In this document: positions 50,264 to 58,528 of the stretch, in pieces
How the letters are laid out: every line of letters starts with the position of its first letter
Numbering within the stretch: position 1 is the first letter of the stretch
From: Massilia aquatica
GTDB taxonomy: Bacteria; Pseudomonadota; Gammaproteobacteria; Burkholderiales; Burkholderiaceae_D
DNA: 64,000 bases
Direction: 5' to 3'
NCBI RefSeq assembly: GCF_011682045.1
Contig: NZ_VVIW01000008.1
Location: forward strand, 62,001-126,000
Program-made: the position numbers and the translations under genes
The notes under the pieces: generated by a model
The model's input: the letters and a program-made list of their open reading frames with translations, nothing else
Told to the model about the DNA's origin: nothing
Databases searched by the model: none

Positions 50264-50629
50264 TCAGGCGAGGAGGGGAGGGGCGCGCGGGTTGGCCGCG
50301 GACCAGGCGTGCAGCGGTTGCGGCGCGCGGTAGAACAGCGATGGGTAGGGGCTGCGGCCGATATCGACCATCAGCATGCCGGTGGGCGGCGCCGGCGGCA
50401 GATGCGTGCCGGCGTGGGTGGTGCAGAAGGCGCAGTGCTGCATTGCGTGATGCGCCGAGCCGTCGTCGTTGGCGTCGACCTGGATCAGCCTGACGCCTTC
50501 GCTGGTACATACTTCCATCGTCGCGGAGGCCATGGCGGCGCTGCCGATGGCGGGCGCGAAGGCACTGAACAGAATGGCCAGGAAGGCGATCCAGATGTGC
50601 AGTGTTTGTCGCTTTGCCAGGGTGCTCAT
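50264..50629 (-). CDS. DUF2946 family protein, copper-associated
   Basis: A 121-residue protein with an N-terminal membrane helix or signal segment, then CTSEGVRLIQVD and HHAMQHCAFCTTHAG, whose His and Cys residues could bind copper. DUF2946 genes are regularly found beside copper receptors. ATG at 50629 begins MSTLAKRQTLHIW; the longer frame has no advantage. Confidence 0.82.
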   Translation of the reverse strand: MSTLAKRQTLHIWIAFLAILFSAFAPAIGSAAMASATMEVCTSEGVRLIQVDANDDGSAHHAMQHCAFCTTHAGTHLPPAPPTGMLMVDIGRSPYPSLFYRAPQPLHAWSAANPRAPPLLA

Positions 50630-50677
50630 GCGGGCATTATAGCTGCGCGCGTGCTGTTTGCCCACTGGCAAAAACGT

Positions 50678-52117
50678 TCAGATCGCTGCGGCGCCCTGCG
50701 CCAGCTCTTCGCCGCTGTCCACCTGCGCCAGGCCTGGCTCTTTGAACAGGATCGACAAGGCGATTTGCTTGACCTCGCGCGCGTCCACCGCGCCGCCGGC
50801 CAGCGCGCCGGGGGCGTCGGTCATGATCAGGGGGCCCATGGCCGGGTCGTCGACCGGACGTCCATGCGAGCCTTTGACGATCGACGCGTCCAGGCCGATC
50901 ACGTTCATCAAGGTGCGCAAACCGAGCTTGCGGCGCAGCAGGCGGGCCAGCACCGCCAGCCTGGGGAAGCGCAGGGCCGGATCGAAAAACAGTTCGGCCG
51001 GGTCGTAACCGGGCTTGCGGTGGATCTCCACGGTGCGCGCGAAGTCGGGCGCGCGGCGCTCGTCGAGCCAGTAGTAATAGCTGAACCAGGAACGGGCGTC
51101 GGCCATCACCACCAGTTCGCCCGAGCGCGGATGGTCCAGGCCCACGGCGGCGCGCTGCGCACCGCTCCAGACCGCCTCGACTCCGGGCACTGCGGCCAGC
51201 AGGGCGCGTACCGCCTCGACCTGGCCGGGGTCGGCCACGTAGACGTGCGCCAGCTGATGGTCGACCACCGCAAACGCGGCGCTGGCGATGGGGTCGAGCA
51301 GTTCGGCGCCGTCTTCCTCGCGCACCGCCAGCAAGCCCGCCTCGCGCAGATGCCGGTTCAGGTGCACCGGCCGGTCGACTGCCGTGATGCCGTATTCCGA
51401 CAGCACCAGCACGCGCCGTCCGGCGGCCTGGGCGTGCGCGATCAGCTCACCCGCCACCCGGTCCACGTCGGCCAGCGACTGGCGTACCGCCGCATGCTGT
51501 TCGTCCGGACCATGGCGTTGCAGGTCGTAGTCGAGATGGGGCAGGTAGACCATGGTCAGGGTGGGGTCATGCTCGTCGATCGCCATCTTCGCGGCGGCGG
51601 CGATCCAGGCGCTCGAGGCGATCGAGGTGCCCGGACCCCAGAACTGGAACAGGGGGAACTTGCCCAGCGCCGCGCCGAGCGTGTCGCGCCAGGCCGCCGG
51701 CTTGGTATAGCAATCGGGCAGCTTGCGGCCGTCGGCCTTGTAGATGGGACGCGGCGTGGCGCCGATATCATGGCTGGACGCCATGTTGAACCACCAAAAC
51801 AGGTTGGCGCAGGTGAAAGCGGGATCGCGCCGTTTTGCGCTTTCCCACAGCTTTTCGCCAGCGACCAGCTGGTTCGATTGCTTCCAGAAGCCGATCTCGG
51901 CCGTGTCGCGGAAATACCAGCCGTTGCCGACAATGCCATGCCTGGCCGGCGCCAGGCCGGTCATGAACGTCGCCTGGACCGAACAGGTGACGGCCGGCGT
52001 GACGCTGGTCAGCGGGCGCATCGTGCCGCGCGCCGCAAAGGCGGCCAGGTTGGGCGTCAAGGGTCCGAGGTGGCGCGGCGTCAGGCCGACGATGTTCAGG
52101 ATAAGCAGGGTTTGCAT
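50678..52117 (-). CDS. eboF: EboF-like alkaline phosphatase-superfamily protein
   Basis: A 479-residue enzyme of the type I phosphodiesterase/nucleotide pyrophosphatase fold. The start region LILNIVGLTPRHLGPLTPNL is followed by TPAVTCSVQATFMTGLAPARHGIVGNGW, where the nucleophile Thr/Ser and first metal ligands should lie. VYLPHLDYDLQRHGP and LSEYGITAVDRPVHLN supply further ligands. It is divergent from eboDECAB. It fits EboF, which belongs to the ebo set implicated in moving or processing small metabolites across the inner membrane. Confidence 0.8.
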   Translation of the reverse strand: MQTLLILNIVGLTPRHLGPLTPNLAAFAARGTMRPLTSVTPAVTCSVQATFMTGLAPARHGIVGNGWYFRDTAEIGFWKQSNQLVAGEKLWESAKRRDPAFTCANLFWWFNMASSHDIGATPRPIYKADGRKLPDCYTKPAAWRDTLGAALGKFPLFQFWGPGTSIASSAWIAAAAKMAIDEHDPTLTMVYLPHLDYDLQRHGPDEQHAAVRQSLADVDRVAGELIAHAQAAGRRVLVLSEYGITAVDRPVHLNRHLREAGLLAVREEDGAELLDPIASAAFAVVDHQLAHVYVADPGQVEAVRALLAAVPGVEAVWSGAQRAAVGLDHPRSGELVVMADARSWFSYYYWLDERRAPDFARTVEIHRKPGYDPAELFFDPALRFPRLAVLARLLRRKLGLRTLMNVIGLDASIVKGSHGRPVDDPAMGPLIMTDAPGALAGGAVDAREVKQIALSILFKEPGLAQVDSGEELAQGAAAI

Positions 52118-52363
52118 CGGCGTACCTCGCATTCGGTGACGGATCGGGACAACGCTGGCAGGACATCGCGGCACCCGAGCTTACTCCACTTTCTTGCGGA
52201 AAGTCTAACAATATCGCTACGCTCATCTATTTATTTAAATTGCGACATTCGCTGGTTTTTTCACAATAAAATCTGTGTATATTCATGTCTATCAAGAATG
52301 TTATGGCGTGCATGCCTTGGGTTTCCGCAGTGATCGACGATGTCTATCCGGGAGAGAAAGCAC
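52118..52363. promoter_or_regulatory. Divergent promoter region between eboF and eboD
   Basis: A 246-base AT-rich gap, strongly different from the GC-rich flanks. The centre (52200-52290) contains several TA-rich hexamers but no pair of boxes with correct spacing could be fixed. Both arms of the ebo cluster should start here. Confidence 0.5.
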
Positions 52364-53569
52364 ATGATGGAACGGGCCGACAGCAGTTTGTCCGACGCCT
52401 TGCGCACGGTGGCGTTCAGCGTCGAGTACCGCATCCCGGTGGTGTTTACGCGCAGCGCCTTCGATCCCGCCAATCCGCATCTGTGCACGCTGCTCACCTT
52501 GCGCGAGCCGCACCGGCGCCACCGCATGATCGTCTTTGCCGACGCCGGCGTGGTGGCCGCGATGCCGCACCTGGCCGACCAGGTGGCCGCTTACGCCGGC
52601 GCGCATGCGGCCCATATCGAGCTGGCCGCCGCGCTGGTGGTGCTGCCCGGCGGCGAGGCGTGCAAGAACGATGCGGAGCTGGTGCCGCAGTTGCTGGCAT
52701 GCCTGGCCAGGCATGCCATCGACCGCCATTCCTACGTGCTGGCCATCGGCGGCGGCGCGCTGCTCGACGCCGTCGGCTACGCGGCCGCGATCTTTCATCG
52801 GGGCGTGCGGCATATCCGCTTTCCGAGCACGGTGCTGGCGCAGGCCGACAGCGGGGTGGGCGTCAAGAATGCGGTCAACTGGCATGGCCAGAAAAACCTG
52901 CTCGGCACCTTCAGCCCGGCCTGGGGCATCGTCAACGACGGCGATTTCATCGACCTGCTGCCGGCGCGCGAAAAGCGGGCCGGCATGGCCGAAGCGGTCA
53001 AGGTCGCGCTGATCCGCGACCGCGCGTTCTTCCTCCAGATCGAACGGCAGATGCAGGCCCTGGCGCGCTTCGAGCCGGCCGCGCTGGCGGCGCTGATCGC
53101 GCGCTCGGCCGCGCTGCATCTGCACCAGATCGCCAGCGGGGGCGACCCGTTCGAACGCGGCTCGGCGCGCCCGCTCGACTACGGCCACTGGGCCGCGCAC
53201 AAGCTCGAACAACTGAGCGGGCATGCGCTTTCGCACGGCGAAGCGGTGGCCATCGGGATCGCCCTCGACGCCCGCTATTCGGTGCTGGCGGGCTTGCTGC
53301 CCGCCGGCGACGACGCCCGCATCCACCGTCTGCTGGCCGGCCTCGGGTTTCGCCTGTGGCACGAGCAGCTCCTGAGCCGGGGCGACGATGGCGGCCTGGC
53401 CGTGCTGCGGGGACTGGCCGAGTTTCGCCAGCACCTGGGCGGCGATCTGACCATCACCCTGCTGGCGGGGCTAGGCAGCGGAGTCGAAGTGCACTGGATG
53501 GACAGCGGCCTGGTGGCCGACGCCATCGGCTGGCTGCGGCAACTGGACCGGGAGGCGCCATGCGCCTGA
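52364..53569 (+). CDS. eboD: EboD, dehydroquinate synthase-like sugar-phosphate cyclase
   Basis: A 401-residue protein of the dehydroquinate synthase superfamily. The NAD loop is AIGGGALLDAVGY. Zinc ligands are suggested by GMAEAVKVALIRD (Glu), ALSHGEAVAIG (His) and the DYGHWAAHKLEQL stretch (His). The ebo clusters encode this as EboD, which may use a sedoheptulose-type sugar phosphate rather than the shikimate substrate. The start is 52364 or 52367 behind GGGAG. It overlaps eboE by ten bases. Confidence 0.87.
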   Translation: MMERADSSLSDALRTVAFSVEYRIPVVFTRSAFDPANPHLCTLLTLREPHRRHRMIVFADAGVVAAMPHLADQVAAYAGAHAAHIELAAALVVLPGGEACKNDAELVPQLLACLARHAIDRHSYVLAIGGGALLDAVGYAAAIFHRGVRHIRFPSTVLAQADSGVGVKNAVNWHGQKNLLGTFSPAWGIVNDGDFIDLLPAREKRAGMAEAVKVALIRDRAFFLQIERQMQALARFEPAALAALIARSAALHLHQIASGGDPFERGSARPLDYGHWAAHKLEQLSGHALSHGEAVAIGIALDARYSVLAGLLPAGDDARIHRLLAGLGFRLWHEQLLSRGDDGGLAVLRGLAEFRQHLGGDLTITLLAGLGSGVEVHWMDSGLVADAIGWLRQLDREAPCA

Positions 53570-54768
53570 TCCACGCGGGACGGCTGGCGCACCTGAGCTA
53601 CTGCACCAATATCCATCCGGGCGAGAGCTGGGACGAGATCGGCGCCGCGCTCGACCGGTACATTCCGCAGGTGCGCGCACGCCTGGCGCAGTCGGGGCAT
53701 GCGCCGCCGGGGCCGTTCGGCATCGGCCTGCGCCTGTCCGCGGCGGCGGCGGCGTCCCTGAGCGAGGCGCCGGCGCTGCGCGCCTTCCAGCAGCAGCTGG
53801 CGCGCCTGGACGCCTATGTGTTCACCATTAACGCCTTTCCGTTCGGCGCCTTTCACGGCGGACGCGTCAAGGAACAGGTGTACCAGCCGGACTGGCGCCA
53901 TGCGCAGCGGCTCGACTTTACGCTGCACGCCGCGCATATCCTGGCGCAGCTGTTGCCCGTTGGGGTCGAGGGCAGCATCTCGACCGTGCCGGGCGCCTTC
54001 GGGGACGCCGGCGAGCAGGCCGGCGCGCCGATTGCCGCCAACCTGATCGGCGCGGTCGCGCAGCTGGCCGCGCTCGAACGCGCTAGCGGCAAGCGCATCG
54101 TGCTGGCGCTGGAACCGGAGCCGGCCTGCCTGCTCGAGAGCGTGGACGACGTGCTGGCCTTCTTTGCGGCGCACCTGTCCGGGCCCGCCGCGAACGCCCG
54201 CCTGGCCGCACTGGCCGGCTGCGACGAGGCCGCGGCGCAGGTGCTGCTGCGGCGCCACCTGGGCGTGTGCTTCGACGTCTGTCACGCCGCGGTCGGCTTC
54301 GAAGACCCGCTGGCGGCGCTGGCGCGGCTGCACCAGGCCGGCATCGCGGTGCCCAAGATCCAGCTCTCGTGCGCGGTGCGCATCGCGCGCATGCACGCCG
54401 GCCTGGCCGAGGCGGTGGCGCGCCTTGACGACGGCGTCTACCTGCACCAGGTGTCGGTGCGCGGCGCGCAGCTGCGCCGCTACACCGACCTGCCGCAGGC
54501 CCTGCAAGCGTTCCGGCGCGGCGAGGCCGAGGGCGAATGGCGTATCCATTGCCATGTGCCGGTGCTGGCCGGCGCGGACGGCGAGCTGGCTTCGACCGAC
54601 GAGCAGTTGCGCGCGGTGCTCGGCGCGCTGGGCGGCATGGCGCGCCTGCCGCACCTCGAAGTGGAAACCTACACCTGGGATGTGCTGCCCGCCGCCTATC
54701 GCGGCGGCCCGAAAGCGCATGCCATCGCGCGCGAACTGGCGGCCGTCATCGACGCGCTGGCGGCATGA
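53560..54768 (+). CDS. eboE: EboE, TIM-barrel metabolite traffic protein
   Basis: A 402-residue protein of the xylose isomerase-like TIM-barrel type. It starts LAHLSYCTNIHPGESWDEIG, with FTINAFPFGAFHGGRVKEQV, IVLALEPEPACLLESVDDVL and VCFDVCHAAVGFEDP as barrel segments bearing Glu, His and Asp metal ligands. It is the family named EboE. It overlaps eboD by 10 bases and eboC by four. Confidence 0.88.
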   Translation: MRLIHAGRLAHLSYCTNIHPGESWDEIGAALDRYIPQVRARLAQSGHAPPGPFGIGLRLSAAAAASLSEAPALRAFQQQLARLDAYVFTINAFPFGAFHGGRVKEQVYQPDWRHAQRLDFTLHAAHILAQLLPVGVEGSISTVPGAFGDAGEQAGAPIAANLIGAVAQLAALERASGKRIVLALEPEPACLLESVDDVLAFFAAHLSGPAANARLAALAGCDEAAAQVLLRRHLGVCFDVCHAAVGFEDPLAALARLHQAGIAVPKIQLSCAVRIARMHAGLAEAVARLDDGVYLHQVSVRGAQLRRYTDLPQALQAFRRGEAEGEWRIHCHVPVLAGADGELASTDEQLRAVLGALGGMARLPHLEVETYTWDVLPAAYRGGPKAHAIARELAAVIDALAA

Positions 54769-55658
54769 GCAGCGCGGCGCGCAAGCTGCCCGCGGCCGGC
54801 GTGTATCTGCGCCTGGGGCGGGTGTCGAACCTGCCCACCGTGTGGACCAATGTGCTGGCCGGCGTCTACCTCGGCGGCGGCAGCGCGGCGGCGGCCTCGG
54901 CCACCCTGCCGATCGTGATGGCGGCGGTGTCGGCCTGCTATGTGGCCGGCATGTACCTCAACGATGCCTTCGACCGCGCGGTCGATGCGCGCGAACGGCC
55001 CGAGCGCCCGATCCCGGCCGGCGAAATCAGCGCCGCCTCGGTGTTTTCGATCGGCTTCGCGCTGCTGGCGCTGGGGCTGTTCGGGCTGGCGCTGTGCGGC
55101 CAGCGCGCCGGACTGGCCGGCGCGGGACTGGTCGCCACCATCCTGGTGTATGACATCTGGCACAAGGGCAATCCGGCCAGCCCGCTGGTGATGGGGGCCT
55201 GCCGCGCGCTGGTGTATGTGGCCGCCGCGGCGGCGGCCGGCATGGCGGCGGGCGGCGCGGGCGCGCTGGCGCTGGCGGCGCTGGCCATGCTGGCCCATGT
55301 GGCGGGCCTGACCTACGCGGCCAAGCAGGAAAGCCTGGACCGGATCGGGCGGCTGTGGCCACTGGCCTTGCTGGCCTTGCCGCTGGCGCTGTATGGCTGG
55401 AGGGCGGGGGCCGGCGGCGCCGCCGGGCTGGCGATCTGGGCGGCGCTGGCGCTGGCCAATGCGGCCGCCGTGCGGCGCCTGGCGCGCCGCAGCGCGCGCG
55501 GCGCTGTGCCCGGCGCGGTGGCGCAGCTGATCGCCGCCACCGCGCTGCTGGACGGGGTGGTGATGGCGGCGGCGGGCGCTTCGCCGGCGCTGGTATGCGC
55601 CTGCGCCGGCGCCTATCTGTGCACGCGCCTTCTGCAACGCCTGGTGGCCGGCACATGA
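54765..55658 (+). CDS. eboC: EboC, UbiA-family prenyltransferase
   Basis: A 297-residue membrane protein with about eight helices. The first Asp motif is NDAFDRAVDARERPERPIP, as in UbiA enzymes. The second motif is weak (VYDIWHKGNP). It should attach a prenyl chain to a small molecule, as proposed for the ebo pathway. It overlaps eboE and eboA by four bases each. Confidence 0.9.
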   Translation: MSSAARKLPAAGVYLRLGRVSNLPTVWTNVLAGVYLGGGSAAAASATLPIVMAAVSACYVAGMYLNDAFDRAVDARERPERPIPAGEISAASVFSIGFALLALGLFGLALCGQRAGLAGAGLVATILVYDIWHKGNPASPLVMGACRALVYVAAAAAAGMAAGGAGALALAALAMLAHVAGLTYAAKQESLDRIGRLWPLALLALPLALYGWRAGAGGAAGLAIWAALALANAAAVRRLARRSARGAVPGAVAQLIAATALLDGVVMAAAGASPALVCACAGAYLCTRLLQRLVAGT

Positions 55659-56524
55659 AGGCGCGCATTGCCATGCTGGGGAACTGGGTGCGGCGCCGCG
55701 TCACGCCCGCTTGCGCCCAGTGGTTCGACGGCGCGCTACGGGAGGTCGCACACGAGGGCGGCGAGCCGGCCCTGGCGCGCGCGCTCGGCTGGGCGCCGCG
55801 CAAGCTGGGCAAGGCCGACCTGGGATTGTCGGACAGCGAGGCGGAGCAGGCGGCGGCGCTGCGCCCGGGGCTCGATGCGGCGCTCTGGAGCGTCGACCAG
55901 GCGGCCCGCATCGCCTTCATTCTGGCCGGCTTGGGGGGCGAGCCGGAAGCGTTCGCGGGCCGCCTCGACAGCCTGGCCGATACGGCCGAACTGAACGAAG
56001 CGATCGCCCTGTACCGCGGTTTTCCGCTGTACCCGGCGGCGGCGGCGATCGAAGCGCGTGCGCGCGCCGCGGTGCGCTCGGCGATGCGCCCGCTGTTCGA
56101 GGCCATCGCCCACCGCAATCCGTATCCGGCCGAGCAGTTCGACGAGGCGGCCTGGAACCAGATGGTGGTCAAGACGTTTTTCCTGGACAGTCCCTTGTGG
56201 CCGGTGCAGGGCATCGAGCGGCGCGCCAATCCGGCCCTGGCCGCGATCCTGCTGGATCTGGCCCATGAGCGCTGGGCCGCCGGGCGCGCGGTCAGCGCCG
56301 AGTTGTGGCGTTGCGTCGCCCCGTATCCGGGGCCGGCCGCCTGTGCCGCGATGGAACGGGTGCTGGCCGGTGGGTCCGAGCCCGAGCGCCTCGGCGTGGC
56401 GCTGGCCCTGGCGCGCGCCGAGGGCAGCGATGCCGCGCTGCTGCGCGCCGCCTGCGCGCGCCAAGGCCTGGACCAGCGCGCCGCGCGCGCCGGCTGGGCT
56501 GCGCTGGCCGCCGCCAGCGGCTAG
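55655..56524 (+). CDS. eboA: EboA domain protein
   Basis: A 289-residue soluble helical protein. The segment ARALGWAPRKLGKADLGL, the PAEQFDEAAWNQMVVKTFF block and the LWPVQGIERRANPALAAIL motif are typical of the EboA family, whose biochemical role is unknown. It is coupled to eboC by ATGA and lies 53 bases before eboB. Confidence 0.87.
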   Translation: MKARIAMLGNWVRRRVTPACAQWFDGALREVAHEGGEPALARALGWAPRKLGKADLGLSDSEAEQAAALRPGLDAALWSVDQAARIAFILAGLGGEPEAFAGRLDSLADTAELNEAIALYRGFPLYPAAAAIEARARAAVRSAMRPLFEAIAHRNPYPAEQFDEAAWNQMVVKTFFLDSPLWPVQGIERRANPALAAILLDLAHERWAAGRAVSAELWRCVAPYPGPAACAAMERVLAGGSEPERLGVALALARAEGSDAALLRAACARQGLDQRAARAGWAALAAASG

Positions 56525-56577
56525 CGCCCCGGGCGCGGCGGTGCCGGTCATTCATTTCAATCAGAGGGGAGCAGACG

Positions 56578-57681
56578 ATGACACACAGTGCGGACGACCA
56601 TCAGTTCGGCGCCGACGAAGCCTTGATCGATGAAATGTTCGGCGGGCGCTCGGCCGCCTGCCCCTGCTGCGGCGGCACGCTCAGTCCGGCGATGATCGAG
56701 CGCATCGTGGCCGAGGCGGGGCAGATGAACAGCGCGCGCCAGGCCGCGCGGCGCCTGCCGCCCGGCGCCAGCGGCATGCTGATCGACCCGCACGCGCACA
56801 TGATCGCCCGCACCACCGACGATTACGAGGCCATGGCGCGGGCCGGCATCGTGGCGGTGATCGAGCCGGCTTTCTGGCTGGGCCAGCTGCGCACCAATGT
56901 GGGCAGCTTCATCGACTACTTTTCCACCATCAGCGGCTTCGAGCGCTTTCGCGCCGGCCAGTTCGGGATCCGCCACTACTGCACCATCGGCCTCAATCCG
57001 AAGGAGGCCAACAACGAGGCGCTGGCCGAGGCCGTGCTCGACGTGCTGCCGCGCTACCTGGCCAAGGAGGGCGTGGTGGCGCTGGGCGAGATCGGCTACG
57101 ACGAGCAGACGGCGCTGGAAGACAAGGCCCTGCGCGCCCAGATCGCGCTGGCCAGGCAGTTCGAGCTGCCGATCATGATCCATACGCCGCACCGCGACAA
57201 GAAGCGCGGCACCACGCGCACCATGGACGTGCTGGAGGAGTGCGGGGCCGACCCGGCGCGCTGCGTGATCGACCATAACAACGAAGAGACGGTGGCCGAG
57301 GTGCTCGACCGGGGCTACTGGTGCGCCTTCACGATTTATCCATCGACCAAGATGGGCAACGAACGCCTGGCCGCCATCGTGGCGCAGTATGGCGCGGAGC
57401 GCCTGATCGTCGATTCGGCCTGCGACTGGGGCGTGTCCGATCCGCTGGCGGTGCCCAAATCGGCGCGCCTGATGGCCAGCCGGGGCATCCCGGCCGAGGT
57501 GATTCACCAGGTGTGCTACGCCAATGCGCTGGCCGTCTACGGGCTCAATGGCGAAATGCGCGAACAGGACTGGCTGGCGCCGCCCCCGATCGACCAGCGC
57601 AACCTCTACAGCGGCAACTCGGTATTGCGCGGACAAGCGCCGCGCATCGACGCGGCGGCCGGTAGCGATGTGATCAGTTAG
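56578..57681 (+). CDS. eboB: EboB, TatD-family metal hydrolase with N-terminal Cys extension
   Basis: A 367-residue protein. The TatD-like barrel begins at about residue 67 with MLIDPHAHMIART (HxH motif), has VALGEIGYDEQTALEDKALR and MIHTPHRDK, and ends with IVDSACDWGVSDPLAVP. EboB proteins are usually about 285 residues. Here some 65 residues precede the barrel, with ACPCCGGTLSPAMIERI forming a CPCC zinc- or redox-like motif. Ribosome site GGGGAG precedes the ATG. It closes the ebo operon. Confidence 0.88.
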   Translation: MTHSADDHQFGADEALIDEMFGGRSAACPCCGGTLSPAMIERIVAEAGQMNSARQAARRLPPGASGMLIDPHAHMIARTTDDYEAMARAGIVAVIEPAFWLGQLRTNVGSFIDYFSTISGFERFRAGQFGIRHYCTIGLNPKEANNEALAEAVLDVLPRYLAKEGVVALGEIGYDEQTALEDKALRAQIALARQFELPIMIHTPHRDKKRGTTRTMDVLEECGADPARCVIDHNNEETVAEVLDRGYWCAFTIYPSTKMGNERLAAIVAQYGAERLIVDSACDWGVSDPLAVPKSARLMASRGIPAEVIHQVCYANALAVYGLNGEMREQDWLAPPPIDQRNLYSGNSVLRGQAPRIDAAAGSDVIS

Positions 57682-57729
57682 TTTCCCGAGCCTGGAGCAC
57701 GCTCATCCCCACCCACCAAAGGAGCGGCA

Positions 57730-58500
57730 ATGCAGCAAGCAAACTCAACGACGGTCAGCCTGACCTCGACCTGGTTCATCCGGCCCGGTTGCGAAAGCGA
57801 GGCGCTGGCCGGCCTGCGCAAGCTGGCCGAGGAGGTGCAGGCGCAGGAGCCGGGCACCCTGATCTACCGCGTGCACACCCCGTTCACGGCCGACGCACGT
57901 TTGCAGGCGCTGCCGCCGGCCGCTGCGCACAGCGTGGTGTTCTTCGAAGAGTACCGCGACGCCGACGCCTTCCTGGCGCACCTGAACGGGCCGGCCTTCA
58001 CCGGCTTCACGCAAACGTACGGGGCGCTGTTCGTCTCGTCCCACGGCAAGCCATATACGACGGTCGATTTCCTGTCGCAGCAGGCCGGTTTCGTGCGCCC
58101 CGGCCGCACGGCGGCGCCGCCAGCGCCAGGCAATGGCCACCCGTCGCGTATGTTCGAGATCATCGCCAGGGACCAGGAGCGGGCGCTGACCTTTTACGGC
58201 ACGGTGTTCGGCTGGACCTTCGTGCGCGGCAGCCATGACTTTGCCTACGTTCATTTCGGCAGCGGCAGCGCGGCCAGCATGGGCGGCATCGGACAGATGG
58301 ACCCGGCCGTTCCGGGCGAAGCGCCCGGCTGCCGCTTCTATCTCACGGTCGAGCACCTCGAGACGGCCATCGCGCGCGCGCTCGCGGCAGGCGGGTGGCG
58401 CCTGATGGACCCTACCCAGGCCGATGGCTACCGCTTCGCCATGATCACCGATCCCGAAGGCAATGAGATCGGGCTGCTGGAGCCGTTCAGCGCCGCGTAG
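57730..58500 (+). CDS. Fusion of an antibiotic-monooxygenase-type and a glyoxalase/VOC domain
   Basis: A 256-residue protein. Residues about 10-110 form an ABM-like dimeric alpha/beta domain (FIRPGCESEALAGLRKLAEEVQAQE). Residues about 139-254 form a glyoxalase/VOC domain (SRMFEIIARDQERALTFYGTVFGWTF, ending MITDPEGNEIGLLEP). Such folds work on small aromatic or quinone substrates. It follows eboB after 48 bases and precedes the VioB-like pair, suggesting a role in one pathway. Confidence 0.85.
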   Translation: MQQANSTTVSLTSTWFIRPGCESEALAGLRKLAEEVQAQEPGTLIYRVHTPFTADARLQALPPAAAHSVVFFEEYRDADAFLAHLNGPAFTGFTQTYGALFVSSHGKPYTTVDFLSQQAGFVRPGRTAAPPAPGNGHPSRMFEIIARDQERALTFYGTVFGWTFVRGSHDFAYVHFGSGSAASMGGIGQMDPAVPGEAPGCRFYLTVEHLETAIARALAAGGWRLMDPTQADGYRFAMITDPEGNEIGLLEPFSAA

Positions 58501-58528
58501 ACCGCATTTTGGACCAACCAGGGAGTAC

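Noticed and set aside
50636-50641. Perfect TATAAT before the DUF2946 gene
   Set aside because: It is only six bases from the chosen start codon and has no -35 partner, so the match may be accidental.
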